From Gammaproteobacteria bacterium (GTDB lineage: Bacteria > Pseudomonadota > Gammaproteobacteria > Steroidobacterales > GCA-2729495), in contig CP129466.1 of NCBI GenBank assembly GCA_030583605.1, positions 3,225,028-3,289,027 of the forward strand: a DNA stretch of 64,000 bases, written 5' to 3'. Made by a program: the position numbers and the translations under genes. Each line of letters begins with the position of its first letter. Position 1 is the stretch's first letter. Below the pieces are notes generated by a model. That model was not told the DNA's origin and did not search any database. It saw only the letters and a program-made list of their open reading frames with translations. Below are positions 8,420 to 16,576 of the stretch, piece by piece.

Positions 8420-9544
8420 ATGCAACTTCGACATCGCCTGGCGCCGCTGTGCGCGCTGGTTGTTCTCAACGTGGTCCATTGCGGACAAACCCCGGCACTT
8501 GCCGCCACGCCATCCTGTGCGGGCCGGGCCGATTGCATGGAAACGTCGAGCTTCGTTGCAACGCTGAGTGACTTCCGCACGAGCACCGCCGGCGACGATC
8601 ACGTGGCTACCGCCACCGTGCATTTCCAGAACAAGCTCGACCAGCCACTCATACTCAGCTACGTCAGCGGTTCCGGCCTGGTGACCGACGACCAGGGGAA
8701 CCGTTACGTTCCCGGCCCGAACAGCGTGCGAGGCATTGGCACCGTGACCGGCAGCAACGTCGATGCGAAGTTTGCGCTGGAGCCCGGTGAGGCGAGCGAC
8801 GCCCGCATCGAGTTCACCTGGAAAGGCGGCAAAGACGCTCCGGGAACCACGTTTGATCTGGACCTGACGGTGCAGGAAATCCAGGCCTTGCCCGGCGGAA
8901 AGTATCAGCCGGGCAAGGAGCGCGTGCTGCACTTTGCCAACGCGGGCCAGAACACCGAAGCTGCGGCAGCGCCGGCTGCCGCCGCCGATCCCTGCGCAGG
9001 ACTGCCGCACTGCGCGAGCGGCGGGTCTTTCATCGCCCAGGTGGTGTCGTTCACGCCGGTGGGAAATCCCGCTGACCGACACCACTCGCTCAAGCTCAAC
9101 GTGATGTTCCGCAACATCACGAACGAGCCGGTCGTCCTGGGCTACAAGTCCAACAGCAGCGCGGCTGTCGATAATCTTGGCAACGCGTATGTCTTTGGCC
9201 GGCCCGGCACCCACGACACCAGCTTTTCCGGCATTGGCCTCGTCACCTCACGCGCCGCGGACCCGTCATTCGTGCTGAAACCGGGCGAGGCGCGCAACGC
9301 AGGCTTCACCGTGATCCGCTTCAATTCAGGTGGGAAGGAACTCGGCACGGGCTGGTCCTATGACGTCGTCATCACGGAACTGGAGATCCTCCCGAGCCGA
9401 CAGGTGCGGGCCGGCGCCGAGCACAGCCTGCATTTCGCCGACCTGAGCGCCCACATGCCCGCTGCATCGACGGATGCAGCGGCGGCTCCGGCCGATCTCA
9501 AGAAAGCGGTCGAGGGCCTTAAGAACATCTTCAAGAAGAACTAG
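8420..9544 (+). CDS. Secreted protein with two tandem homologous domains
   Basis: The start at 8420 gives a clear Sec signal peptide (MQLRHRLAPLCALVV, cleavage after about residue 29). The mature protein consists of two similar halves. Each begins with a CAGxxxC motif followed by a short SSFVA/GSFIA segment, a central strand ending in FQN or FRN, a GIGxVT strand and a PGEA motif, and each ends in a LHFA segment. The pattern suggests internal duplication of an immunoglobulin-like or beta-sandwich domain of about 140 aa. The function is unknown. A Lys-rich tail closes the protein. It is the first gene of a three-gene operon, 16 nt before the next gene. Confidence 0.75.
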   Translation: MQLRHRLAPLCALVVLNVVHCGQTPALAATPSCAGRADCMETSSFVATLSDFRTSTAGDDHVATATVHFQNKLDQPLILSYVSGSGLVTDDQGNRYVPGPNSVRGIGTVTGSNVDAKFALEPGEASDARIEFTWKGGKDAPGTTFDLDLTVQEIQALPGGKYQPGKERVLHFANAGQNTEAAAAPAAAADPCAGLPHCASGGSFIAQVVSFTPVGNPADRHHSLKLNVMFRNITNEPVVLGYKSNSSAAVDNLGNAYVFGRPGTHDTSFSGIGLVTSRAADPSFVLKPGEARNAGFTVIRFNSGGKELGTGWSYDVVITELEILPSRQVRAGAEHSLHFADLSAHMPAASTDAAAAPADLKKAVEGLKNIFKKN

Positions 9545-9560
9545 GAACGGAGAGCGTGCC

Positions 9561-10544
9561 ATGAAGTTGTACCAATGGTTACCCTTTGTGCTGGTTGCCG
9601 TGATCCTGGCAGCATGTGACTCCAAGAAGCCGGAATCGGCCGCGACAGGCGATTCCGCCGCGGCCGAACAGAAGCCGAAGTTCGCCCCTTCAGGCAGCGC
9701 GAGCGCCGAGGAAGTCGCCCGTGAAGCCCGCGGTGACGTGGATTGCCCGGCCGAGGTCAAGACCCCGGCCAGGGCCGCGAACGCCCCGGTGGATGATGTC
9801 GTCGGCGTGCGTCCCGGCATGACCTACGACGAAGCCGCGAACGTCGTCATGTGCACCAACGAACTCATGGTCGTCACCGGGCCCGTCACCACTGGATTCA
9901 ATATCCAGACCTACGGGGTGACGCTGCGCCAGGGCTTTACCGCCCGACTGGCAGAACCCCGCGTGGAGAAGACATCCAAGCAGATCATGCAGGAGATGCA
10001 GGACGACATGATTGCGCGCAGCGGCAATGCGGTGCGCTACGACCTCAAGCCCGGGCAGTCCAAGTGGAACGTCACCACCATGGGCCTGCCGGGCGAGGAA
10101 ATCGTCATCGCCGCCGGCCGGGAGGAATGGTTCGCCGACGGCAAGAATCCCACCATGGCGAGCGTGGCCGAGGCCCTGACGAAGAAGTACGGCACACCAT
10201 CCATCGACCAGAACAATCCCGGGCAGCACTTCATTCGCTGGGTCTATGATCCGTTCGGCCGTCTCGCGACGGAGACGTCGCCGATCCACTCCCAGTGCGC
10301 CGGCACGGGTGCCTCCGGTGGAGTCAGTCTGTCGCCCGACTGTGGAATCGTCGTTGAGGCTCATTTGACCCCGATGCAGGACAACCCGGATCTTGCCCGT
10401 TCCATGGAGACCGGCGTGGTGGACCAGGCCGCCGGCTACGAGTTGGTGTCCAAGGTGGAACAGTCTCTGCAGGAACTGGAGCAGAAGAAGCGGGCGAAGG
10501 CGGTCGAGGATGCCTCCAAGAACGCCGACGCGCCTACCCTGTAG
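9561..10544 (+). CDS. Uncharacterised lipoprotein (327 aa)
   Basis: The ATG at 9561 follows ACGGAGAG and starts a lipoprotein signal ending in LAAC. A low-complexity Ala/Glu/Lys linker (about residues 20-60) follows, and then a folded domain that includes VGVRPGMTYDEA (about residue 78). That segment resembles the small repeats in SmpA/OmlA-like or periplasmic adaptor domains, but I cannot assign it. The C-terminus is a charged helix rich in Gln, Glu and Lys, perhaps a coiled coil. The gene is 16 nt after the two-domain secreted protein and 10 nt before another lipoprotein gene, so all three probably act together at the envelope. Confidence 0.75.
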   Translation: MKLYQWLPFVLVAVILAACDSKKPESAATGDSAAAEQKPKFAPSGSASAEEVAREARGDVDCPAEVKTPARAANAPVDDVVGVRPGMTYDEAANVVMCTNELMVVTGPVTTGFNIQTYGVTLRQGFTARLAEPRVEKTSKQIMQEMQDDMIARSGNAVRYDLKPGQSKWNVTTMGLPGEEIVIAAGREEWFADGKNPTMASVAEALTKKYGTPSIDQNNPGQHFIRWVYDPFGRLATETSPIHSQCAGTGASGGVSLSPDCGIVVEAHLTPMQDNPDLARSMETGVVDQAAGYELVSKVEQSLQELEQKKRAKAVEDASKNADAPTL

Positions 10545-10554
10545 GAGCCTGGCC

Positions 10555-11340
10555 ATGCGCACTGTGCTGATCTCCGGAGTAACGGTGCTGCTGATCGCCG
10601 CCTGCGGCGGTGGCGACAATACGGCCGCCAGGAGCAGCGGCGCTGGGCCAGCCGAGGAGTCACTGCCACGGAGCGCGCCGCCTCCGGGTGCGCCGGTCAC
10701 TACAGCGTCACCGGACAACAGCGCACCAGCCGCAGCGACTTCACCAGCAGCCGAAACGGCTACCGGCCCTGGCGGCCGGACCCGCGAACTGGTCAACCCG
10801 GACAACAACGCGATGGTCTTCCTCTACTACGACCTCGCCGGGATCACGCCACCCATCGACAGATGGGTGGAAGACGACAGCCGCGTCAAATTCGGGCCAG
10901 CTATCGAAAAAGCGTCGCGACGCGACGCAGTCCGGGCGGAACTTGAAGCCGGCATCGCGGCAGTCCGGGGCGCGGGCAGGATCCGCCTGTCGCTCAACAG
11001 CGCCAATCTCAGCGACTACGATCCGGCCTACGGAGAATTCACGGTACGCGCCCTGTCACCGAGTTCGGTGGTGCCTTTCGATGCCCTCGGGCAGAAGGTG
11101 TCGCTCCGCTTTGGCAACGGCAAATACGCACAGATCTGGCGCGTCCCCGCGGCAGAGGCCCAGGGGATCCGCGACAAGCTGGCCATGTCCAACAACGTCG
11201 AACTGGACGTGCTGGTGGCAATCACCGATGTGGTGCCGGGGCCTTCAGGCGGCACCATCACCGCCAACGTGGTCGAGTACGAGTTGCGCGAGGCCCGTGG
11301 CGGGACGACATTGGCGCGGGTGCAGTTTCCGCCGCCCTGA
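10555..11340 (+). CDS. Uncharacterised lipoprotein (261 aa)
   Basis: GGAG lies 7 nt before the ATG at 10555. The product has a lipoprotein signal (VLLIAACGGG) and then a Ser/Ala/Pro-rich linker of about 60 residues, as in surface-tethered or periplasmic lipoproteins. The rest is a globular domain of unknown family that contains a DFG-free DSRVKFGPAIEKASRRD segment and several beta-strand stretches ending in VARVQF-like sequence. It is the last gene of the three-gene operon. A T-rich element about 140 nt downstream (11482-11511) may end the transcript. Confidence 0.72.
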   Translation: MRTVLISGVTVLLIAACGGGDNTAARSSGAGPAEESLPRSAPPPGAPVTTASPDNSAPAAATSPAAETATGPGGRTRELVNPDNNAMVFLYYDLAGITPPIDRWVEDDSRVKFGPAIEKASRRDAVRAELEAGIAAVRGAGRIRLSLNSANLSDYDPAYGEFTVRALSPSSVVPFDALGQKVSLRFGNGKYAQIWRVPAAEAQGIRDKLAMSNNVELDVLVAITDVVPGPSGGTITANVVEYELREARGGTTLARVQFPPP

Positions 11341-11481
11341 CGTCGTGCCAGGCGTCCGCGCCGCCTTCCCTGGCGCTGCGCATCCTGCTGCGCATGGCTC
11401 CACACGCCCGTTACCTCGTCCGCGTCAGCAGCCCGGTTGAGTGTCGGGTCGGAACTGAAGTCCCTACCGGATCACTCGCAT

Positions 11482-11511
11482 TTGCCGCATCGGCGGGGTT
11501 TCTTTTTTTTT
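11482..11511 (+). terminator. Possible terminator of the 8.4-11.3 kb operon
   Basis: A short stem TTGCCG/CGGCGG (with two G-T pairs and a CAT loop) is followed by GG and then by a run of T interrupted once by C, about twelve residues long. The stem is weak, so I give moderate confidence. It lies 142 nt after the stop codon of the operon's last gene. Confidence 0.45.
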
Positions 11512-12013
11512 GGCTCTTCGCCGATCTGCGGGGTCATCATGCGGCGAAGGCTGCATAGGACTCCGCCCATCCCCGGGTCTCGCCGCCGGCTGGCCCTGCG
11601 GGTGCCCTCGCAGGCGTGCTCGCTGCGGAGTGCGCGCCACTCGACATCCTTGGGTCTCGTGGGCGCGCAGCAGCGGCATCCCTGCCGCTGCCTCTGCGAG
11701 CTTAGCCTTGCTCGCTACGCCTGCTCGGCCAGCCGGCTGATGGGCTCGGCCCGGAGACGGGCGCAGTCGCACCACCCTGGCATCCGGATCCACGCCCCGG
11801 TCGTCGTGCGACACATCGCCCCTGGCGAGGCGGATGCAGCGGTGGTCACGGCCCCGGCGCGGGCATGTGTGGAGCCGGCTGCCAGGAGGGCAGCAGCCGG
11901 CGCAACCCATAGCGACGAGCACCGGGACGTGCGAGGAGCGGCACGCGCCGGGGGCATGACCACCGCATCGTCCACCGACAACTCGCTGCATTCCCGCAGA
12001 TCGGCGATGAACC
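11512..12013. other. Non-coding, repeat-rich 0.5-kb segment
   Basis: No frame here looks like a real protein: the open frames are arginine/proline-rich and lack ribosome-binding sites. The ends form an imperfect inverted repeat. TCGCCGATCTGCGGG at 11517-11531 recurs inverted at about 11994-12008, and both copies are flanked by T/A runs on their outer side. Further inside, about 11828-11863 and 11938-11973 are also related in inverted orientation (ATGC-GCGGTGGTCA and CCCCGGCGCG blocks). A dispersed repeat or degraded small mobile element is likely. Confidence 0.45.
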
Positions 12014-12041
12014 AAAAAAAAGCCCGGCACTAAGGCCGGGC
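12014..12041 (-). terminator. Rho-independent terminator
   Basis: Read on the minus strand, GCCCGGC-CTTAGT-GCCGGGC is a perfect 7-bp GC stem with a 6-nt loop, directly followed by eight T. It lies 65 nt beyond the stop of the small minus-strand gene at 12106 and is the natural end of the transcript that runs from the HAD-hydrolase gene at 14015 or from the small gene itself. Confidence 0.85.
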
Positions 12042-12105
12042 AATACAGGGGGAAGTCATTTGCCAGTGGGAACCCCCCAGGGCTCCCGTTCGACATCTGC
12101 GGAAA

Positions 12106-12303
12106 TCAGTGCACTCGCGACCAGTTCAGCAGCTCCACGTCGTTCGCTTCGATATTGAAGTTCCGGGCAAGTATCGTTTCGATCTCCTGCGGGTCGAGCA
12201 CGGCATCGGCGGGCTGGTTGAGCTCCACGACACCGGTGTACTCGTCCGCATAGCCAGGCTCACCGGACTTCAACAGGAAGCGCGTGTAGTACTTGGCGTG
12301 CAT
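12106..12303 (-). CDS. Small conserved hypothetical protein (65 aa)
   Basis: A 65-residue acidic soluble protein. Its composition is that of a real protein: few Arg/Pro runs, a two-strand start (KYYTRFLLK), an acidic middle and a C-terminal DVELLNWSRVH segment. The middle (DPQEIETILARNF) is a plausible helix. I do not recognise the family. There is no strong ribosome-binding site at the ATG. It lies 111 nt downstream of the alpha/beta-hydrolase gene on the same strand and is followed by a clean terminator, which supports it as a genuine transcribed gene. Confidence 0.6.
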   Translation of the reverse strand: MHAKYYTRFLLKSGEPGYADEYTGVVELNQPADAVLDPQEIETILARNFNIEANDVELLNWSRVH

Positions 12304-12414
12304 GGGCCAAATCTAGCGGCCCGGCCCGACAGATTCTGTGAAGAAGCCCACAGTTCGTCGAGACCGCAAAAGGCGCGTGAACAGGGGGAAAGAGCTGCGA
12401 CAGCCCCGCGCCCC

Positions 12415-13332
12415 TCAGGCTGGCGCCAATCCCGCCTGCTCGCGCCACCACCCGGCCACGGTGGCACCGAGCACGGGGTTCGCCATGTACCCGTAGCACT
12501 TGTGCAGGTTGAGTCCTTCCTGGCCGCGAAAATACGTCTGCAGATCGAGCCGCTCGGAGAGTTCCTCGACCAGGCCCAGGTCGCGCATCGGCGCCCAGGC
12601 TCGCGCCAGGCTGCGGTCGAGCGCAATCAGTTCGCCCATTGCGGCAAGATTGCGCCAGCGGCGGATGTTCGTCGGAAAACGACGCACGTCGCGCTCGTGC
12701 GCCCCGAGCAGGTGGGCCCGCACGAAGCCGAGCCCGAGCGGGCTGCCGATCGACACGAACAGATCCAGTCGCCCGGGCACGACAAAGCGGTGGGAGAGTT
12801 CCCAGAGCACATCGAAGGCGATGACCGAGCCCAGGCTGTGCCCGATGAGCAGCACCCGGCGGTCATCCCGCCAGGCATCGAGCAGCGCATCGGCCACGAT
12901 CTGGCGAACCCGCACTGCATCGCCGTCCTGGTTGCGAAGATAGCGCCAGGTGTCGTGCAAGGTCTCGCGCACCGTCGGGTCCCGCGCCAGCTCGAGCAGC
13001 GGCGGGAACCGGTCGCAGAACAGGTACACGGCGCGCTTGAGCCGGCGGCGCCATGAGGTCGCATCACGGATGTCCTCGGGGGTCGGGCCCGGCAACGCGA
13101 GCAACCGCTCGATGCCGGGCAGATCGAGTGCGAGATCGCGTTGCGTCTCGTAGAACACGTGCGCCCAGGAAACGAGCCGGAAGACCTCGGGGCTCCGCGC
13201 CAGGCCCTGCGCAACGGCGGCATCGGCACGGCGCACGCCCTCGAGCAGGCAGCGCCAGAGCATCGCGTGTTGTTCGGCCACCGGCGGCTTGGGCTTGATG
13301 CCGGGCACGTACAGTATCAGCGGCTCGCTCAT
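12415..13332 (-). CDS. Alpha/beta-fold hydrolase
   Basis: A 305-aa cytosolic protein with the nucleophile elbow GHSLGS (about residue 165) preceded by a VLLIG strand, and an N-terminal strand LILYVPGIKPKP that resembles the first strand of lipase/PGAP1-like hydrolases. A histidine near the C-terminus (NLHKCYGYM) could complete the triad. The substrate is unknown. The start at 13332 (MSEPL) is chosen because its ATG overlaps the TGA of the upstream HAD-hydrolase gene (ATGA), a coupled arrangement. The Arg-rich extension upstream is not protein-like. Confidence 0.8.
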   Translation of the reverse strand: MSEPLILYVPGIKPKPPVAEQHAMLWRCLLEGVRRADAAVAQGLARSPEVFRLVSWAHVFYETQRDLALDLPGIERLLALPGPTPEDIRDATSWRRRLKRAVYLFCDRFPPLLELARDPTVRETLHDTWRYLRNQDGDAVRVRQIVADALLDAWRDDRRVLLIGHSLGSVIAFDVLWELSHRFVVPGRLDLFVSIGSPLGLGFVRAHLLGAHERDVRRFPTNIRRWRNLAAMGELIALDRSLARAWAPMRDLGLVEELSERLDLQTYFRGQEGLNLHKCYGYMANPVLGATVAGWWREQAGLAPA

Positions 13333-14015
13333 GCGCCGAGCAGCTCCGCCAGTTCGTGCAGGTCGGCGACGACATGCTCGGCCGGCGCAAGATGCGCCGG
13401 CCACTCGTGCAGGCCGCGGTCCACCCAGACCGCCGCCATGCCGACGGCACGGGCCGCATCGACATCGTTCACCGGGTGATCGCCCGCGTGCGCGACCTGG
13501 GTCGGATGCAGCGCCACCCGCTCACAGGCCGCATGGAAGGCCCTCGCATCGGGCTTGGCGGCACCGACCTCCACCGCGCTCACCACGGCAGCGAAATACC
13601 GGCGCAGCCCGATGACTTCGAGGTCGGCGTTGCCGTTGGTCAGCGCGATGAGCGGCGCGCGCTGCGCGAGGCGCTCGAGCCCCGCGTGCACGTCCGGGTA
13701 CGGCATGACCGAGTTGCGCATGCGCTGGAACACCTCGAACGCCTCCCCGGCCAGCGCCTCTGCATAGCCCGTCTCCCGCGCGAGCCGGGCGAAAGTCTCC
13801 CGGCGCAACAGCGGCAGGTCGAATTCACGCCCCGGGAAATCGGCCTCCACCGCCTGGCGCAGCGCGCGTATGTCCGCGACGGAAAAACGTTCCGTGATGC
13901 GGGGGTAGCGCTGATCGAGCCAGGCATGGATCTCCTGCTCGGCGCGCACCAGCACGGGTCCGAGATCCCACAGGGTATCGTCGAGATCCAGGCAGATGGC
14001 TTTGACGGTGCGCAT
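13329..14015 (-). CDS. HAD-superfamily hydrolase (YigB-like)
   Basis: All four HAD motifs are visible in this 228-aa protein: the nucleophile DLDDTLWD near the N-terminus, the ALTNGN motif II, Lys in AAKPDA, and the acidic motif HAGDHPVNDVDAA. The cap region is of the C1 helical type. The closest general match is the YigB/haloacid-dehalogenase group that dephosphorylates FMN or sugar phosphates; the true substrate cannot be read from sequence. The start at 14015 is the only one that preserves the catalytic motif at the terminus. It overlaps the next gene by 4 nt and starts just inside a REP-like inverted repeat. Confidence 0.85.
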   Translation of the reverse strand: MRTVKAICLDLDDTLWDLGPVLVRAEQEIHAWLDQRYPRITERFSVADIRALRQAVEADFPGREFDLPLLRRETFARLARETGYAEALAGEAFEVFQRMRNSVMPYPDVHAGLERLAQRAPLIALTNGNADLEVIGLRRYFAAVVSAVEVGAAKPDARAFHAACERVALHPTQVAHAGDHPVNDVDAARAVGMAAVWVDRGLHEWPAHLAPAEHVVADLHELAELLGA

Positions 14016-14023
14016 GCGATTGC

Positions 14024-14101
14024 GGGGACAGTGTACTGATTTTCCGCCGGGCCCTGCGCCGGCGCCGCGGCATTTTGCGGAAAACCAGTACACTGTGCCC
14101 C
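14024..14101. repeat. REP-like inverted repeat pair
   Basis: Two arms of 24-25 nt face each other. The left arm at 14024-14047 contains ACAGTGTACTGATTTTCCGC; the right arm at 14077-14101, read in reverse complement, contains ACAGTGTACTGGTTTTCCGC. They agree at 23 of 25 positions and enclose a 29-nt GC-rich loop. The motif matches what I know of REP sequences mobilised by REP-associated tyrosine transposases in Gammaproteobacteria. It fills the divergent gap between the HAD and glyoxalase genes. A single related copy occurs at 15937. Confidence 0.7.
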
Positions 14102-14131
14102 GGCCATCCGACAGGCATTCCTGCGCCCGCC

Positions 14132-14551
14132 ATGAAATACCTGCATACCATGGTCCGGGTATCGGACCTCGACGCATCGCTGGATTTCTACTGCAACAAG
14201 CTCGGTCTGCGCGAGATCCGCCGCTACGACAACGAGGCCGGCCGTTACACGCTGGTGTTCGTGGCGGCACCAGGCGACGAGTCGGCACCGCTCGAGCTGA
14301 CCTGGAACTGGGATCCGGAGCCCTACGGCGAGGCGCGCAACTTCGGCCACGTTGCCTACGAAGTGGATGACATCTACGCGGTGTGCGATCGCCTGCTGCG
14401 CGCGGGCGTGACGATCAACCGGCCACCGCGCGACGGGCGCATGGCGTTCGTGCGCTCGCCCGACCACATCTCCGTGGAACTGCTGCAGAAGGGCGCGGCG
14501 CTTGCACCGCAGGAGCCCTGGAAGTCGATGCCCAATACCGGTCGCTGGTGA
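14132..14551 (+). CDS. gloA: Lactoylglutathione lyase (glyoxalase I)
   Basis: This 139-aa VOC protein carries the four metal ligands of E. coli GloA at nearly the same positions: His5, Glu55, His73 and Glu116. It isomerises the hemithioacetal of methylglyoxal and glutathione to S-lactoylglutathione, the first step of the glyoxalase pathway, as a cytosolic homodimer. The length is typical. The gene is transcribed divergently from the HAD-hydrolase gene across a REP-like inverted repeat, and its stop is 11 nt from the convergent diguanylate cyclase gene. Confidence 0.92.
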   Translation: MKYLHTMVRVSDLDASLDFYCNKLGLREIRRYDNEAGRYTLVFVAAPGDESAPLELTWNWDPEPYGEARNFGHVAYEVDDIYAVCDRLLRAGVTINRPPRDGRMAFVRSPDHISVELLQKGAALAPQEPWKSMPNTGRW

Positions 14552-14561
14552 GCGACCGGCC

Positions 14562-15821
14562 TCAACCGGCGGCGCGGCGGCCGGCCCTGAACCGGCCGGT
14601 CTCGATATAGGTCAGCCGCGATTCCTTCACGATGACGCGATTGCGCCCCTCCTCCTTGGCCTGATACAGGGCTTCGTCGGCCATCTGCACGGCTCCGGCG
14701 AGGCTGCGCTCCGCGCCCGGGGTGATCACGGCGACGCCGATGCTGACAGTCAGATACATGCCGACCGAGGACTTGGTGTGCGGGATCGCCAGCACTTCGA
14801 CCTTGCGGCGGATCTGCTCCGGCAGGTCGCGGCCAAGATCGCTCGCCGACCCGTACAGCACCAGGGCGAATTCCTCGCCGCCGTAGCGGGCGGCGAAATC
14901 GAGCGGTCGCTGGGCGCCCATCGCGATCACCTCGGCGACCCGCTTGAGCGCGTCGTCACCGGCCTGGTGGCCGTAGAGATCGTTGTAGGCCTTGAAGTCG
15001 TCGATGTCGATCAGCATCACGGTGAGCTGGCTCTGCTCGCGCAGCGACTGCCGCCAGATACGATCCATGTAGGCGCCATACGCGCGCCGGTTGTAGAGCC
15101 CGGTCAGGCCATCGCGCTCGGCCAGGTCTTCCAGGATGCGCTTGTCGCGAAACGCATCGCGGGTCGTCGCCTCGAGCTGGTAGCAGCAGAGCGCACCAAT
15201 GGTGTTCACGCCGAGGAGCATGACGGCTTCGAAAGCCGCTTCCTGCGGCCCGAACCGCCAGTGCGCCAGGCCCCAGACATAGCAGACGGAGATCAGCAGC
15301 GAGGTGGCCGCCGCATACCAGAACAGCAAACCGAGCACCAGCCAGACGGTGAGAATCCAGGCGACCTGCGCACCGAAGTAGTACGGCGTGCCGTGGAGGC
15401 TCGCCCGCAGCGTGAGCGACGTCACGATCAAGCCGACGCACATCACGCTCACCGCGAGCAGGGGCTGGTACAGCGCATGATGCTCCCGCTGGAAGGAGCA
15501 GATCAGGGTGGCCATCAGCAGGGGCAACATCACCGCCAGCCCGAAGGTGGCCGTCAACGCCGATACGTTTTCCTGGTAGATGCCGAGCACGGTGACGCCG
15601 ATCACCGCGGCAGCGGCAACGACCAGCAGCGGCCGCACCTTCGCGTGGTTGAGTTCCGCGTAGCGCTGGCGGAACTGCTCCTCGACGAAACGCGAGAAAC
15701 GCAGGCGCGAGAACCCGCGCCGCCGCTCGGCGACGAGCGAACTCATATGTTGTTCTGGCACAGACACCTGCACCTGTCTCCCGGCGACCCGGCCCATGGC
15801 CGCGGCAATCGCCCGGAACAT
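14562..15821 (-). CDS. Membrane-bound diguanylate cyclase (GGDEF)
   Basis: The N-terminal half has about six membrane helices between residues 60 and 210 and no recognised sensor domain. The C-terminal half is a GGDEF domain with DGLTGLYNRRAY, the active-site motif RYGGEEF, and the inhibitory-site motif RPLD placed just upstream of it. It should therefore make cyclic di-GMP from GTP and be feedback-inhibited. The start is uncertain: ATG at 15821 or ATG at 15746 (MSSLVAE); the second removes a poorly protein-like stretch. The gene runs convergent with gloA. Confidence 0.9.
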   Translation of the reverse strand: MFRAIAAAMGRVAGRQVQVSVPEQHMSSLVAERRRGFSRLRFSRFVEEQFRQRYAELNHAKVRPLLVVAAAAVIGVTVLGIYQENVSALTATFGLAVMLPLLMATLICSFQREHHALYQPLLAVSVMCVGLIVTSLTLRASLHGTPYYFGAQVAWILTVWLVLGLLFWYAAATSLLISVCYVWGLAHWRFGPQEAAFEAVMLLGVNTIGALCCYQLEATTRDAFRDKRILEDLAERDGLTGLYNRRAYGAYMDRIWRQSLREQSQLTVMLIDIDDFKAYNDLYGHQAGDDALKRVAEVIAMGAQRPLDFAARYGGEEFALVLYGSASDLGRDLPEQIRRKVEVLAIPHTKSSVGMYLTVSIGVAVITPGAERSLAGAVQMADEALYQAKEEGRNRVIVKESRLTYIETGRFRAGRRAAG

Positions 15822-15936
15822 AGCCCCGAGCTGCGACGCGGGGCTGCGCGGCCGGTCACACTTCTACATAAGCCGGACGGCGCAGGGCGCCGGGAGCCCC
15901 GCCCGCGTGCGGTTCCGCCAGGCGCCGGCGCAGCGG

Positions 15937-15960
15937 CCGGAAATAAGTACACTGTGCGCC
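15937..15960. repeat. Single REP-like sequence
   Basis: CGGAAATAAGTACACTGTGC is the same motif as the arms at 14.0 kb, in a single copy. It lies 8 nt upstream of the ATG of the next gene, so it is part of that gene's leader. No paired inverted arm is visible nearby. Confidence 0.55.
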
Positions 15961-15967
15961 GATCGCC

Positions 15968-16576
15968 ATGCAAACCACGTTGCCAGACACCGCCGCCCCT
16001 CCCGGCAAAGCCGCCGCGCTCGCCGGCCTCGCCGTGAGCCTCGCGCTCGGTTACCTCGCGCTGAACCAGCGCCTTCCGGCACCGCCGGCCCAGGGCTCCG
16101 GCGAGGTGATGACCCTCACCCCCTGCAACATGGAGCCACCCGGCTACTGGACCGGGCACATCTTCGGTGCCACTACACTGGAGGTGAACTGGCGCGGTGC
16201 CGCACTCGCCTGTGCGGGCGATGCGCGCCCCGACGGCCGTGGCCTGCGCCTGTTCCTCGCCGGCCGGCCCGGGGCAGGCTCCGACCGACTGCTGATGGTG
16301 CTCGGCATTGCGGCGGGCATCGACGACCTGCCGGGGGGCGAGCACGCGGTGAGCGTCACCCTGCTCGATGAGGCGAGCAGCCGGTTCTTCCACGCTGCAA
16401 CGGGCCGCTGCTTCACGCGCATTGGCTCGGTAACGCCGCTCGCCGCGCCGGCCCACAGCTACCGCGTCGAGGGCGACCTGTATTGCTCGGGCGCGATCGG
16501 CTCGGTGACCGGCGACGGCTCCGTGACGCTCGGCGACATGGCCTACGCGGTGCGCCTGACGCTGGATCCCGGGTGA
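15968..16576 (+). CDS. Membrane-anchored or exported hypothetical protein (202 aa)
   Basis: The protein starts with a short cytosolic stretch and a hydrophobic helix (about residues 16-33) that acts as a signal or anchor. A Cys-containing domain rich in Gly and short beta strands follows (CNMEPPGYW, then ALACAGD, then GRCFTRIG and LYCSGAIG). Four cysteines in the exported part could form two disulfides. I do not recognise the family. Its TGA overlaps the GTG of the following DUF192 gene (GTGA), so the two exported proteins are translationally coupled. Confidence 0.7.
   Translation: MQTTLPDTAAPPGKAAALAGLAVSLALGYLALNQRLPAPPAQGSGEVMTLTPCNMEPPGYWTGHIFGATTLEVNWRGAALACAGDARPDGRGLRLFLAGRPGAGSDRLLMVLGIAAGIDDLPGGEHAVSVTLLDEASSRFFHAATGRCFTRIGSVTPLAAPAHSYRVEGDLYCSGAIGSVTGDGSVTLGDMAYAVRLTLDPG

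Noticed and set aside
11512..12013. Protein-coding genes in the 11.5-12.0 kb segment on either strand
   Set aside because: The open frames are low in protein-like character, have no start signal, and cross inverted repeats and T-tracts.
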